A stretch of 9,495 nucleotides of DNA from Deltaproteobacteria bacterium (GCA_024644775.1 JAHEHB010000199.1:1-9495); one strand, 5' to 3'. Shown: positions 1-6,551, numbered from the stretch's first letter. Numbers and translations: made by a program. The notes: a model not told the origin generated them from the letters alone.

Positions 1-227
1 GGTACATATTCGGGAAGTCGTTCTCGCAACCGTTCGGCCTGAAAGCCGATCACCACGACAAACCGACAAATGCCTGCTTCCGCGGCGGTTGCCATCACCC
101 GCGCAATCAGCGGCACGCCCACAAGATAGAAAAGCGGTTTCGGCATATCTGTTTCTTTGAGCCGACTCCCCTTTCCTGCAGCCAGAATGACGGCTGTTGT
201 AATCTTAGGGGGATGATGATTCTTCAT
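1..227 (-). CDS. Nucleotidyltransferase (NTP_transferase family), N-terminal part, cut by window edge
   Basis: Reading leftward from an ATG at 225-227 gives 75 codons open to the window edge, so only the N-terminus is present. Residues 13-23 read VILAAGKGSRL, the glycine-rich nucleotide-binding loop of the NTP-transferase/MobA-like fold. Residues 29-32 (PKPL), followed by a GVPLI segment, match the lysine-containing second motif of sugar-phosphate or alcohol-phosphate nucleotidyltransferases. The family joins an NTP to a phosphorylated sugar or polyol and releases pyrophosphate in the cytoplasm. The PKPL..GVPLIARV style resembles inositol-1-phosphate or phosphocholine cytidylyltransferases more than MobA, but the specificity-determining parts lie outside the window. 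No strong Shine-Dalgarno precedes the ATG. It is divergent from hpnA with about 760 bp between, so a shared role with the hopanoid genes is only a guess. Confidence 0.85.
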   Translation of the reverse strand, partial: MKNHHPPKITTAVILAAGKGSRLKETDMPKPLFYLVGVPLIARVMATAAEAGICRFVVVIGFQAERLRERLPEYV

Positions 228-442
228 AGAAATTTTGAGTTCACTATGTTAATTTTCTTATTTAAGTAATGTTATTGGTTCGCACATTTACAAAGCCAAG
301 CGAATATGTCAAGCGAAGCGTCGTTTCTTAAAAAGGATTTTTTTGCATTTTGTGGTGAATCCCTTTTGATTTTAACTTGTGCGGGTTAGGCGCTTAGGGC
401 CGTTTATCTGACAACATGTTGGTAAAAAACTGAAGGTTTCGG
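228..442. other. AT-rich intergenic stretch upstream of the nucleotidyltransferase gene
   Basis: This first part of the gap between the leftward nucleotidyltransferase and hpnA is AT-rich, with runs such as the T tract near 340. It probably contains the promoter of the leftward gene, but I could not find a convincing -35/-10 pair on the minus strand. I see no coding potential and no RNA gene here. Confidence 0.4.
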
Positions 443-446
443 GTGT

Positions 447-480
447 CCCGCCTTCACCATCCTGGCTATGGCGGGCAGGC
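447..480. repeat. GC-rich inverted repeat (CCCGCC...GGCGGG)
   Basis: CCCGCC at 447-452 pairs with GGCGGG at 470-475 around a 17-base loop. It is followed by the tandem GGCAGGCAGG. From general experience, similar strings occur as scattered intergenic repeats in many deltaproteobacterial genomes. No T tract follows, so it is unlikely to be an intrinsic terminator. Confidence 0.5.
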
Positions 481-528
481 AGGTGTCAGTGTTCAGCACC
501 GCCGCCAGCGGAGCTGGATTCATCACAA

Positions 529-547
529 TAAGAAACGAGGTTTCTTA
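529..547. repeat. Perfect short hairpin (TAAGAAAC-GAG-GTTTCTTA)
   Basis: An 8-bp perfect stem, TAAGAAAC at 529-536 and GTTTCTTA at 540-547, closes a 3-base loop. Its right arm begins a short motif (GGTTTCTTAGATGAG, 539-553) that recurs in variant form at 693-707 and 851-866. There is no U tract, so a terminator role is not supported. Confidence 0.55.
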
Positions 548-556
548 GATGAGTTA

Positions 557-655
557 GGAAGCGAGAAAGCTTGGACGCTGGAATGCTTGGAGGCGAAAAG
601 GCTAGGGGCTGGAAAGCCTTATAGCCTCCAGGCTTCCTGGCCTTCTCGCCTTTAG
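557..655. repeat. Dispersed imperfect palindromic element, copy 1
   Basis: The left part (about 559-595, rich in GCTTGG and GCTGG words) is imperfectly complementary to the right part (about 621-653, rich in CCTCCAGGC and CCTTCTCGCC words). Together they could form a long, bulged hairpin. A second element of the same composition and layout lies at 4257-4331. Two related copies in separate intergenic gaps point to a dispersed, possibly mobile, non-coding repeat family. No transposase and no clear target-site duplication are visible. Confidence 0.5.
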
Positions 656-677
656 GTTATTTCTACCGGTGATCCGA

Positions 678-707
678 TTTGGGAATTTACCAGGTTTCTC
701 AGAGAAG
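678..707 (+). repeat. Direct repeat, copy A (TTTGGGAATTTACCAGGTTT core)
   Basis: This 30-base segment recurs at 836-866 with a few substitutions and one inserted base. The shared core is TTTGGGAnTTTACCArGTTT followed by CTCAGA(T)GAAG. The two copies flank about 130 bp that contains a TATAAT candidate. Confidence 0.65.
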
Positions 708-709
708 GG

Positions 710-738
710 TTGGGGTTGAGCCACGCAAATTGTATAAT
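710..738 (+). promoter_or_regulatory. Possible sigma70 promoter for hpnA
   Basis: A perfect -10 hexamer TATAAT (733-738) lies 17 bases after TTGGGG (710-715), which matches only the TTG half of the -35 consensus. Transcription would start near 745 and give a leader of roughly 245 bases before hpnA. The leader would pass through the second direct repeat and the 833-886 inverted repeat. The weak -35 and the repeat-rich setting keep this tentative. Confidence 0.35.
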
Positions 739-832
739 GGCACTGCCGCACTTGTTTGGTCACGTGCAGCGCAGGCGCTTGCGCCGCGTGTTGAATATTG
801 GAATTTGATATTTATTTGGAATTTGGTGCTTG

Positions 833-886
833 GGATTTGGGATTTTACCAAGTTTCTCAGATGAAGTGTCGGCAAACCCCAAATCC
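833..886. repeat. Inverted repeat in the hpnA leader
   Basis: GGATTTGGG at 833-841 is the exact reverse complement of CCCAAATCC at 878-886, with a 36-base loop that contains most of direct repeat copy B. If the promoter at 710-738 is used, this hairpin lies in the 5' leader of hpnA. It has no terminator-like U tract. Confidence 0.45.
836..866 (+). repeat. Direct repeat, copy B
   Basis: This is the second copy of the 678-707 repeat. It is preceded by a stretch (798-840) built from repeated TTGGAATTTG/TTTGGAATTTGG words. That composition gives the stretch an open but implausible reading frame and suggests repeat DNA, not a gene. Confidence 0.65.
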
Positions 887-978
887 TGAAACCCGAAACC
901 TGACACCTGTCCAAGATTCCACCTGAAGCGAAGCGGGAGCGGGGAACACTGATTGGGTTGTGGTCGAAAACCTGCATT

Positions 979-983
979 GGGAG
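979..983 (+). promoter_or_regulatory. Ribosome binding site that fixes the TTG start of hpnA
   Basis: GGGAG lies 6 bases upstream of the TTG at 990. The protein then begins directly with the Rossmann motif expected at the N-terminus of this family, which supports TTG as the true start codon. Confidence 0.7.
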
Positions 984-989
984 TAACCA

Positions 990-2009
990 TTGAAAGTTCT
1001 TGTAACAGGGGCCACCGGATTTATCGGCTTTCATGTCGCTAAAACGATAAAAGAACAGTCTTTGGATGTTCGAACGCTGGTGAGGGAGACCAGCAACGTT
1101 GAGCCGTTAGAAAGCCTTGGTATTGAACTGATTTCGGGTGACCTCAGAGATTATCCGTCTGTATTAAGAGCCATGGCCGGTTGTCGCCAGGTATATCATG
1201 TGGCCGCCGATTACAGACTATGGGTACCCGATCCGAAAATCATGTACGACATCAATGTGACAGGTACCCAAAATATAATGCGAGGCGCACTGGAACTTGG
1301 TGTCGACAAAGTTGTCTACACCAGCACTGTCGGCGTTTGGTCAGGGAGTACGACGGGGCAACCCATCGATGAAAAAACACCTTCGACATTCGCCGAGATG
1401 GTGGGCCATTACAAGCAGTCCAAATTTGTTGCAGAAAACGAAGTTCTTCAGTTCATCAAGAAGGGACTGCCGGCCGTCATCGTAAACCCTTCCACACCCA
1501 TTGGGCCCATGGACAGAAAACCGACTCCGACCGGGAAAATGATTGTAGATTTTCTAAACGGTAGAATACCGGCCTATCTGGATTCAGGGTTAAACTTCGT
1601 GGACGTGGAAGATGTCGCTTTAGGACATTGGCTGGCATCACGTTACGGCCGCATCGGCCAAAAATATATACTCGGCCACAAAAACATGACGCTTAAAGAA
1701 ATCTTCGAAACCCTTGCCCAAATAACCGGTCAAAAGCCACCCCGGATCCGGCTCCCTTACCGTCCGGTTTTGCTTGCAGCCCATATTAATGAAGTCGTTT
1801 CCAAATGGATCACTCACCGTCACCCCAAAATTCCCGTCACAGGAGTGAAGATGGCCGGAAAATATATGTTTTTTGACAGTTCAAAGGCCGTCCACGAGCT
1901 AAAGATGCCTCAAAGCGCCGTTGAAAACGCCATGCAAAAAGCCACCCAATGGTTTGTTAGAAATGGATATGTTACGAAAATGTCGTCGCCTGTAAAGATT
2001 TCATTGTAA
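990..2009 (+). CDS. hpnA: HpnA, hopanoid-associated NAD-dependent sugar epimerase/dehydratase
   Basis: This is a 339-residue extended short-chain dehydrogenase/reductase, a normal length for HpnA. The N-terminus (MKVLVTGATGFIG) carries the GxxGxxG dinucleotide-binding motif at residues 7-13. The usual S/T (residues 111-113) and the catalytic Y141-x-x-x-K145 pair (YKQSK) are present. NPSTPIGPMDRKPTPTGKMI (residues 166-185) is highly characteristic of HpnA. The family acts on nucleotide-sugar-like or other NAD(P)-dependent substrates in the cytoplasm; its exact role in hopanoid head-group assembly is not settled. The start is TTG with a good ribosome binding site. It is the first gene of an apparent rightward group with the DUF116 gene and hpnH; the 78-bp gap to the next gene could hold an internal promoter, but none is obvious. 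The family call is secure and the reaction unknown. Confidence 0.93.
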   Translation: MKVLVTGATGFIGFHVAKTIKEQSLDVRTLVRETSNVEPLESLGIELISGDLRDYPSVLRAMAGCRQVYHVAADYRLWVPDPKIMYDINVTGTQNIMRGALELGVDKVVYTSTVGVWSGSTTGQPIDEKTPSTFAEMVGHYKQSKFVAENEVLQFIKKGLPAVIVNPSTPIGPMDRKPTPTGKMIVDFLNGRIPAYLDSGLNFVDVEDVALGHWLASRYGRIGQKYILGHKNMTLKEIFETLAQITGQKPPRIRLPYRPVLLAAHINEVVSKWITHRHPKIPVTGVKMAGKYMFFDSSKAVHELKMPQSAVENAMQKATQWFVRNGYVTKMSSPVKISL

Positions 2010-2087
2010 AATTGACCAATGATATGATATCGTGCTCTCAACAAAAGGGGTGGCTGGATACAGCAAACTGTTCGTTAGTTTTACAAA

Positions 2088-3047
2088 GTGTATTCTTTTT
2101 CAATCGACGAAAAAGCTGTTTATCCCATGAATTTCGCAAAAAGCTCTGCCAGAAAATATCAAAGGAACACCGGTAGCAACCTCCGTCGGGGACCGGTACT
2201 TATAGAAGACCCGGAGAATATCAAGGAAGACATTTACTTTACAAAGGCCAAAAAACGGCTGTTCATCGGTCTGGTCATGGGTACATGCGCTTTGGTTTGC
2301 TTGGCGCTCGTCTCTTTGTGGATTATTCCCTTCGTCGGCCTTACGAACATACATTCCAGCGCACCATGGATTTTTGGGATCCTGATATTTACAGCGATCT
2401 TTCTTGTGTCTTGGGCTTCCCTCGGGTTGGTATTAAATATTGTATCCGGAAAAGCACTCCCTTTCTTCAAGCGAATGCCGGGAGTTACCGTCAAACTCTT
2501 TTTGCCGCTGATGACGCTTTTGGGTAGAGCGTTGGGGCTGTCCAAAGATAAAGTCTGGTCATCGTTTATTAAGGTGAACAATGAGTTGGTTGTCTCAAGC
2601 ATCGGACAATTTAAACCAGAGGAAATATTGTTGCTAATGCCCCATTGTTTGCAGCGCAGCGACTGTAACGTTCGGCTGACATACGGTGTTCATAACTGCA
2701 AACGCTGCGGTAAATGCCCCATGACCGGTTTGCTCGAAATAAGTAAAAAATATGGCGTACACGTAGCCATTGCAACCGGCGGAACCATTGCCCGGCGCAT
2801 CGTTGTTCAGAAACGACCCAAACTGATCCTGGCTGTCGCGTGCGAACGAGATCTATCCAGCGGCATCCAGGATGCGTATCCATTGCCTGTTTATGGAATA
2901 CTAAATAACCGGCCCTTTGGTCCCTGTCTAAATACCCAAGTCTCACTGGAGGATCTGCAGGAAGCGTTAAGGCTTTTCTTAAACCCCAAATTTTTGCCAG
3001 ACGATCCATCGATCGATACGCTGTCCTTGGAGTCTCACCAATACTAA
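2088..3047 (+). CDS. DUF116 family membrane-anchored cysteine-rich protein
   Basis: The gene encodes 319 residues if read from GTG 2088, the first start codon after an in-frame TAG at 2076. An ATG at 2127 (residue 14) is an equally possible start, and neither has a clear ribosome binding site. After a basic N-terminus there are two hydrophobic segments (about 58-85 and 93-120). A cytoplasmic-type domain with the DUF116 pattern follows: C187, C193, then C204-x-x-C207-x-x-C210 (HNCKRCGKCP), a GGT loop at 231-233, C252 and C280. The cysteine cluster suggests a metal or Fe-S site. DUF116 proteins have no assigned function that I know of. The gene sits between hpnA and hpnH with only 4 bp before hpnH, so co-transcription with hpnH is likely. 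A role in hopanoid synthesis is inferred from position only. Confidence 0.85.
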   Translation: MYSFSIDEKAVYPMNFAKSSARKYQRNTGSNLRRGPVLIEDPENIKEDIYFTKAKKRLFIGLVMGTCALVCLALVSLWIIPFVGLTNIHSSAPWIFGILIFTAIFLVSWASLGLVLNIVSGKALPFFKRMPGVTVKLFLPLMTLLGRALGLSKDKVWSSFIKVNNELVVSSIGQFKPEEILLLMPHCLQRSDCNVRLTYGVHNCKRCGKCPMTGLLEISKKYGVHVAIATGGTIARRIVVQKRPKLILAVACERDLSSGIQDAYPLPVYGILNNRPFGPCLNTQVSLEDLQEALRLFLNPKFLPDDPSIDTLSLESHQY

Positions 3048-3051
3048 CTTC

Positions 3052-4050
3052 ATGAGCATTCCCTCTATTCAAAAAGCCCGCATAGGTGGCTATATTTTCA
3101 AGCAAATGCTTATGGGAAAACGTCGTTTTCCGTTGGTACTCATGCTGGAACCGACCTTTCGCTGTAATCTGCGATGCGCAGGTTGCGGAAAAATTGAATA
3201 TGCAGAGAACATTCTGAATCGTCGATTGTCGGTTGACGACTGCATTGCAGCTGCAGAAACCTGTGGGGCTCCCGTAATCTCAATCCCCGGCGGCGAACCC
3301 CTGCTTCTTCCTGACATCCACCATATCGTTCACGAAATTACCATGCGCAAACGATTTGTCTATTTATGTACCAATGCATTGTTGGTGGAAAAACGGATTA
3401 CAGATTTCACGCCATCTCCATATCTCACCTTCAATGTTCATTTAGATGGACTCCATGAGCGGCATGATTCATTGGTCTGCAAACAAGGTGTTTTTGAAAA
3501 AGCAATTGCTGCCATACAACGATTACGATCTCTCGGGTTTCGAGTAACGACGAACACTACCTTTTTTAAAGGACAAGAACCGGAGAACGCGGCCCGATTC
3601 TTCGATTATCTAACGCATCTTGGTGTTGAGGGGATGACGGTATCCTCTGCCTTCAGTTATGAAACAGCCGCCGGACAGGATGTATTTTTAACGAGATTGG
3701 ATACAGTTACGCTGTTTCGGCAGATTTTTGAACTGGGTAAGGGTAAAAACTGGCGATTTAACCACAGTCGGGTGTACCTTGATTTCTTGGCAGGTAAGAA
3801 AGCGTTTGCCTGTACACCCTGGGGAAATCCGACACGAAATATTTTTGGCTGGCAACGGCCATGCTATCTTCTCAACGACGGCTATGCGGCCACCTATAAA
3901 GACCTGATGGAAAGTACAGAATGGGAGAAATACGGGGTAGGAAACGATCCACGCTGTACCCACTGCATGGTCCACTGCGGCTTTGAACCAACCGCCGTTA
4001 TCGATTCCATCAAAAACCCCCTTAAAGCTATGGGGTTCATGGCTTCTTAA
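3052..4050 (+). CDS. hpnH: HpnH, radical SAM adenosylhopane synthase
   Basis: This 332-residue protein matches HpnH along its length, beginning with the family-typical N-terminus (MSIPSIQKARIGGYIFKQ). The radical SAM cluster motif is C38-x3-C42-x2-C45 (CNLRCAGC), and GGEP, which helps bind SAM, is at 80-83. Downstream are family-typical blocks: YLCTNALL (104-111), HLDG (130-133), ACTPWGNPTRNIFGWQRPCY (253-272), and a C302-x2-C305-x3-C309 cluster near the C-terminus. HpnH uses a [4Fe-4S] cluster and SAM to add a 5'-deoxyadenosyl radical to hopene, giving adenosylhopane, the first step toward C35 side-chain hopanoids. No cobalamin-binding domain is present. It appears shorter at the C-terminus than proteobacterial homologues I recall. 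ATG 3052 is 4 bases after the DUF116 stop, with no good ribosome binding site, so translational coupling is likely. Confidence 0.95.
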   Translation: MSIPSIQKARIGGYIFKQMLMGKRRFPLVLMLEPTFRCNLRCAGCGKIEYAENILNRRLSVDDCIAAAETCGAPVISIPGGEPLLLPDIHHIVHEITMRKRFVYLCTNALLVEKRITDFTPSPYLTFNVHLDGLHERHDSLVCKQGVFEKAIAAIQRLRSLGFRVTTNTTFFKGQEPENAARFFDYLTHLGVEGMTVSSAFSYETAAGQDVFLTRLDTVTLFRQIFELGKGKNWRFNHSRVYLDFLAGKKAFACTPWGNPTRNIFGWQRPCYLLNDGYAATYKDLMESTEWEKYGVGNDPRCTHCMVHCGFEPTAVIDSIKNPLKAMGFMAS

Positions 4051-4256
4051 TATAATTTTGTGGTTATAGAGAAAGACCCTGTTGTTAACTGGAATAGGTT
4101 TTGGGCGGCTATTAATGTGGAAGGAACGATCACAGTACATAGAAAGGGGGAAAAAAGAAGCTGTACTTGAACCCTAACCCTGTTAAATCGGAACCAAACA
4201 GGTATCAAACTACAAAGAACCATTCGAATCTGAAAAAGATCGCAGATTTGAGTATA

Positions 4257-4331
4257 GAAGGCTGGGATGCTGGGAAGTTGGCAGGCTGAAAACTTCTATC
4301 CTCCAAGCCTCCAAGCTTTCCCGCCTTTCTA
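4257..4331. repeat. Dispersed imperfect palindromic element, copy 2
   Basis: The left arm (GAAGGCTGGGATGCTGGGAA, from 4257) is imperfectly complementary to the right arm (about 4300-4330, CCTCCAAGCCTCCAAGC then TTTCCCGCCTTTC). The element resembles that at 557-655 in word content, arm order and length scale, though it is shorter. It lies just upstream of a promoter candidate. Confidence 0.5.
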
Positions 4332-4359
4332 AACCCAGTATCTCGTGGCGCTTAAAATT

Positions 4360-4387
4360 TTGCCATAGAATGCACGGATATTATTAT
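4360..4387 (+). promoter_or_regulatory. Sigma70-like promoter candidate for the TolC/MlaC pair
   Basis: TTGCCA (4360-4365, 5 of 6 consensus) is separated by 16 bases from TATTAT (4382-4387, 5 of 6 consensus). The predicted start near 4394 gives a leader of about 75 bases before the ATG at 4469. If used, the transport pair can be expressed separately from hpnA-DUF116-hpnH. Confidence 0.45.
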
Positions 4388-4457
4388 TAAGGGTCTAATG
4401 TTGTTTATTTAAATACGCCTGGATTACTAGCAATGATGTCATAGAAATAAATAACAC

Positions 4458-4463
4458 AGGGAG
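4458..4463 (+). promoter_or_regulatory. Ribosome binding site of the TolC-family gene
   Basis: AGGGAG lies 5 bases before ATG 4469. The start also places a normal signal peptide at the protein N-terminus, so it is well supported. Confidence 0.75.
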
Positions 4464-4468
4464 CAATC

Positions 4469-5842
4469 ATGGTTTTTAAAAAAGCGAAGAGGTTTGGGTT
4501 AATCGTTTTATCGATAGTCTGTTATTGTCCTGGACTCATCTGGGCGGAAGATTCACCTCAATCCTACCGTTTCGATCTTCCCGCATGCATCCAACGCGCC
4601 CTCCGGGTCAACCCGAAGATGGAGGAAGCCAGATTAGATGTTGATGAGGCTAGGGTCAAGCTCAAATCGGCAAAGCTGGAGCGGACCGGAAAATGGGAGT
4701 TGTTCAATCGTTTCGGGATCGCACAGGATGCCGAGGGAGATGCCATCACCGGAGATGATATCTCTGGTAAATTCGGCCCTTTCAATCGATTAAATCTGGC
4801 TATCAGTGTGCCGCTATATACCTTCGGAAGGCTTACACACGGTATTAACGCAGCCAACGAAAACGTGAATCGTCAGAGAGCATCACAATTTAAAACCACC
4901 AGTGAACTCATTCTGGAAGTACATAAGCGATACGATAGCCTTGTCTTGACACGTCAATTGCTGGAGACGACACAAAATATTAAGAATAACTTTGACACTG
5001 CCTACGAGTTGGCCGAAGAGCGCTTAGATAAAGGGGATCCGCAAGTAACCGAAACAGATGCCTTGAAACTTCGGGTAGGACTTGCGGTGATCACGGGAAA
5101 TCTATACACGATTCAACGCCAAGTCAGAACAGCTAAAGCAGCGCTGCGGGAAATTATGCGAATCGATGATCGCATCGATTTCGATATCGCGGATGAAAAA
5201 CTCAAGCCTGTAGAATTTAATCTCAAACCGCTGGAACGATATCTTGTGCTGGCAGAGGAAAACAATCCGGACATTGGACAATTGAAAGCCGCCTTGGCCG
5301 CAGAGCAGGCCCGATATTGGTCGGAAAAAAGTAAATTTTATCCGACCCTACTCGCTTTAGGCGGGGTGCAACATGGCGTCGCACCCGGACGAGAAAATCA
5401 GGACAATCCTTTTTTAAATGATGACTTCAATTTTCTTAACGCAGGCGCCTCGTTTGGTATCCGGTGGGATCTCAATTTCCTTCAAACAGATTCGGATGTT
5501 CAAGAACAGAAGGTTCGTTACCTCAGAATGAAGAGCCGTCTTCAAAAAGCACTGGATGGTATTGCACTTAAAGTAAAAGCAAAATACCATCAATACATCG
5601 AACGAAACAACAGTATGGAAGCCAGCTTCGAGGCCAAAAAGGCAGGTAGGGCGCTTTTGTTCTTGAATTTTACCAATTTCAAAATGGGAATGGGATCCGG
5701 CAGAGACGTCTTTGATGCGGTGAGTCTTCATGCGCGCGTGGATGGGGATTACTATCAGGCGATTTTTAACTATAACACAGCCGTGATCGAATTGCTCGAT
5801 GTTGTTGGCAACTTGGTCCCTTACGTACCGAAAGAACAATAA
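4469..5842 (+). CDS. TolC-family outer-membrane efflux/export protein
   Basis: This 457-residue protein has a signal peptide (basic residues 4-8, hydrophobic stretch, likely cleavage after the IWA at about residue 26). The mature part shows the duplicated outer-membrane-factor layout: long charged alpha-helical, coiled-coil-like segments (about 40-75, 125-225, 265-290 and 350-400). These alternate with beta-rich segments such as RLNLAISVPLYTFGRL and ASFGIRWDLNF. FDLPACIQRALRVNPKMEEA near the N-terminus is the classic opening of an OEP repeat. TolC-like trimers form an outer-membrane channel and periplasmic tunnel for inner-membrane exporters. Here no membrane-fusion protein or pump is encoded nearby. 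The next gene, 4 bp downstream, is an MlaC/HpnM-type lipid-transport protein, which suggests a role in envelope lipid or hopanoid movement. The family call is firm and the substrate is inferred. Confidence 0.9.
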   Translation: MVFKKAKRFGLIVLSIVCYCPGLIWAEDSPQSYRFDLPACIQRALRVNPKMEEARLDVDEARVKLKSAKLERTGKWELFNRFGIAQDAEGDAITGDDISGKFGPFNRLNLAISVPLYTFGRLTHGINAANENVNRQRASQFKTTSELILEVHKRYDSLVLTRQLLETTQNIKNNFDTAYELAEERLDKGDPQVTETDALKLRVGLAVITGNLYTIQRQVRTAKAALREIMRIDDRIDFDIADEKLKPVEFNLKPLERYLVLAEENNPDIGQLKAALAAEQARYWSEKSKFYPTLLALGGVQHGVAPGRENQDNPFLNDDFNFLNAGASFGIRWDLNFLQTDSDVQEQKVRYLRMKSRLQKALDGIALKVKAKYHQYIERNNSMEASFEAKKAGRALLFLNFTNFKMGMGSGRDVFDAVSLHARVDGDYYQAIFNYNTAVIELLDVVGNLVPYVPKEQ

Positions 5843-5846
5843 CGAT

Positions 5847-6551
5847 ATGAAAAAAGAATTTTGTCATCTGTTACCCACTGAGCTTAAGATTAGAAGGTTC
5901 ACGTGCCTCTTCATACTTTTCACCCTAATTGCGTCATCGAGCACGTCAACCGCTCTTCCGACACCCCAAACCCCTGCCCGGTTTGTACTGGCGCTCCTGA
6001 GCACCGTAAAACAGCTTAAAAAATCCGACCCCGACAAACAAATTATACTATCTTCCGAAGACAGGAAACAAAATGGCGAGTTAGGCCGCCAAATCAATCA
6101 AATGGTTGATTTAAATGGTATCAGTAAATATGCGCTACAAAAGCACTGGGGTCTCCTGAACGATCAACAACGTAAGGCGTTCGTTGAAGTGTTTACCGAG
6201 TTGCTGGCAAAGGTTGCCTATCCCAATGCCGGCGAATTTCTTTCGGAGTTAGAGGTATCTGTTCGCAAGGAAAAAAAGCGAAGGCAGAAAGTAATGGTTT
6301 ATACATCAGTGATTCATAAAGAAGAAGGAAGGATTGATATTGATTTCAAACTTGCTTCCCCGGAAAGCACCGAAAGCACCTGGATAGTTCAAGATGTCTA
6401 TCTGGATGGCGTGAGTCTTGTCCGTAACCTCCGTACGCAATGCCTTAAAATCATCCGTGATAACTCCTATGAAGAGTTACTCAATAGAATGAAGAAAAAA
6501 ATTGCAACAGCGGACACTTCGGATCTAAAGGAAGTCACTGGGAGGGAGTAA
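5847..6551 (+). CDS. MlaC/Ttg2D/HpnM-family periplasmic lipid-transport protein
   Basis: The ATG at 5847, 4 bp after the preceding stop, gives 234 residues. A longer in-frame reading from 5799 would overlap the TolC-family gene and bury the signal peptide, so I reject it. A signal sequence (RR at 16-17, hydrophobic FTCLFILFTLIASS, likely cleavage after STA at about 36) targets the periplasm. The mature part matches the Tol-Tol/MlaC fold: LNGISKYALQKHWGLLNDQQ (89-108), an FTELLAKVAYPNAGEF helix, and the hallmark WIVQDVYLDGVSLVRNLRTQ (179-198). The family ferries phospholipids between envelope membranes, and the HpnM branch is found in hopanoid loci. The immediate context is TolC-like plus convergent hpnG-shc, which favours HpnM, but sequence alone does not separate HpnM from MlaC. 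No Mla ABC partners are in the window. Confidence 0.85.
   Translation: MKKEFCHLLPTELKIRRFTCLFILFTLIASSSTSTALPTPQTPARFVLALLSTVKQLKKSDPDKQIILSSEDRKQNGELGRQINQMVDLNGISKYALQKHWGLLNDQQRKAFVEVFTELLAKVAYPNAGEFLSELEVSVRKEKKRRQKVMVYTSVIHKEEGRIDIDFKLASPESTESTWIVQDVYLDGVSLVRNLRTQCLKIIRDNSYEELLNRMKKKIATADTSDLKEVTGRE

Larger units (their letters stand above)
4051..4468. other. Intergenic region between hpnH and the TolC-family gene
   Basis: No gene is evident in these 418 bases. They contain a palindromic repeat copy (4257-4331), a promoter candidate (4360-4387) and the ribosome binding site of the next gene. I found no convincing intrinsic terminator after hpnH, so read-through into the downstream pair cannot be excluded. 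A 20-codon frame at 4115-4177 has no support as a gene. Confidence 0.5.

Noticed and set aside
443..655. 70-residue rightward open frame
   Set aside because: It runs through the GC-rich inverted repeat and the palindromic element. Its SRLHHPGYGGQAG start is the translation of a common intergenic repeat, and there is no ribosome binding site.
679..864. 61-residue rightward open frame rich in WNL/IWD
   Set aside because: It is the translation of AT-rich TTGGAATTTG repeats lying between the two direct repeats. The composition is repeat-driven and not protein-like.
699..1034. 111-residue leftward open frame
   Set aside because: It crosses repeat DNA and overlaps the start and ribosome binding site of hpnA. 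No recognisable protein features.
2611..3105. 164-residue leftward open frame antisense to DUF116 and hpnH
   Set aside because: It lies antisense to two well-supported coding regions and has no recognisable motif; the longer the antisense frame here, the more it mirrors host codon use.
4015..4037. AACCCC...GGGGTT hairpin near the end of hpnH as a terminator
   Set aside because: It lies inside conserved hpnH codons, has an 11-base loop, and no T tract follows directly.
3688..4140. 150-residue leftward open frame antisense to the end of hpnH
   Set aside because: Most of it mirrors the conserved hpnH C-terminus, and the product has no domain signal.
4115..4177. 20-codon open frame (MWKERSQYIERGKKEAVLEP) after hpnH
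   Set aside because: Too short to judge, with no good ribosome binding site and no known similarity. It could be chance or a remnant.
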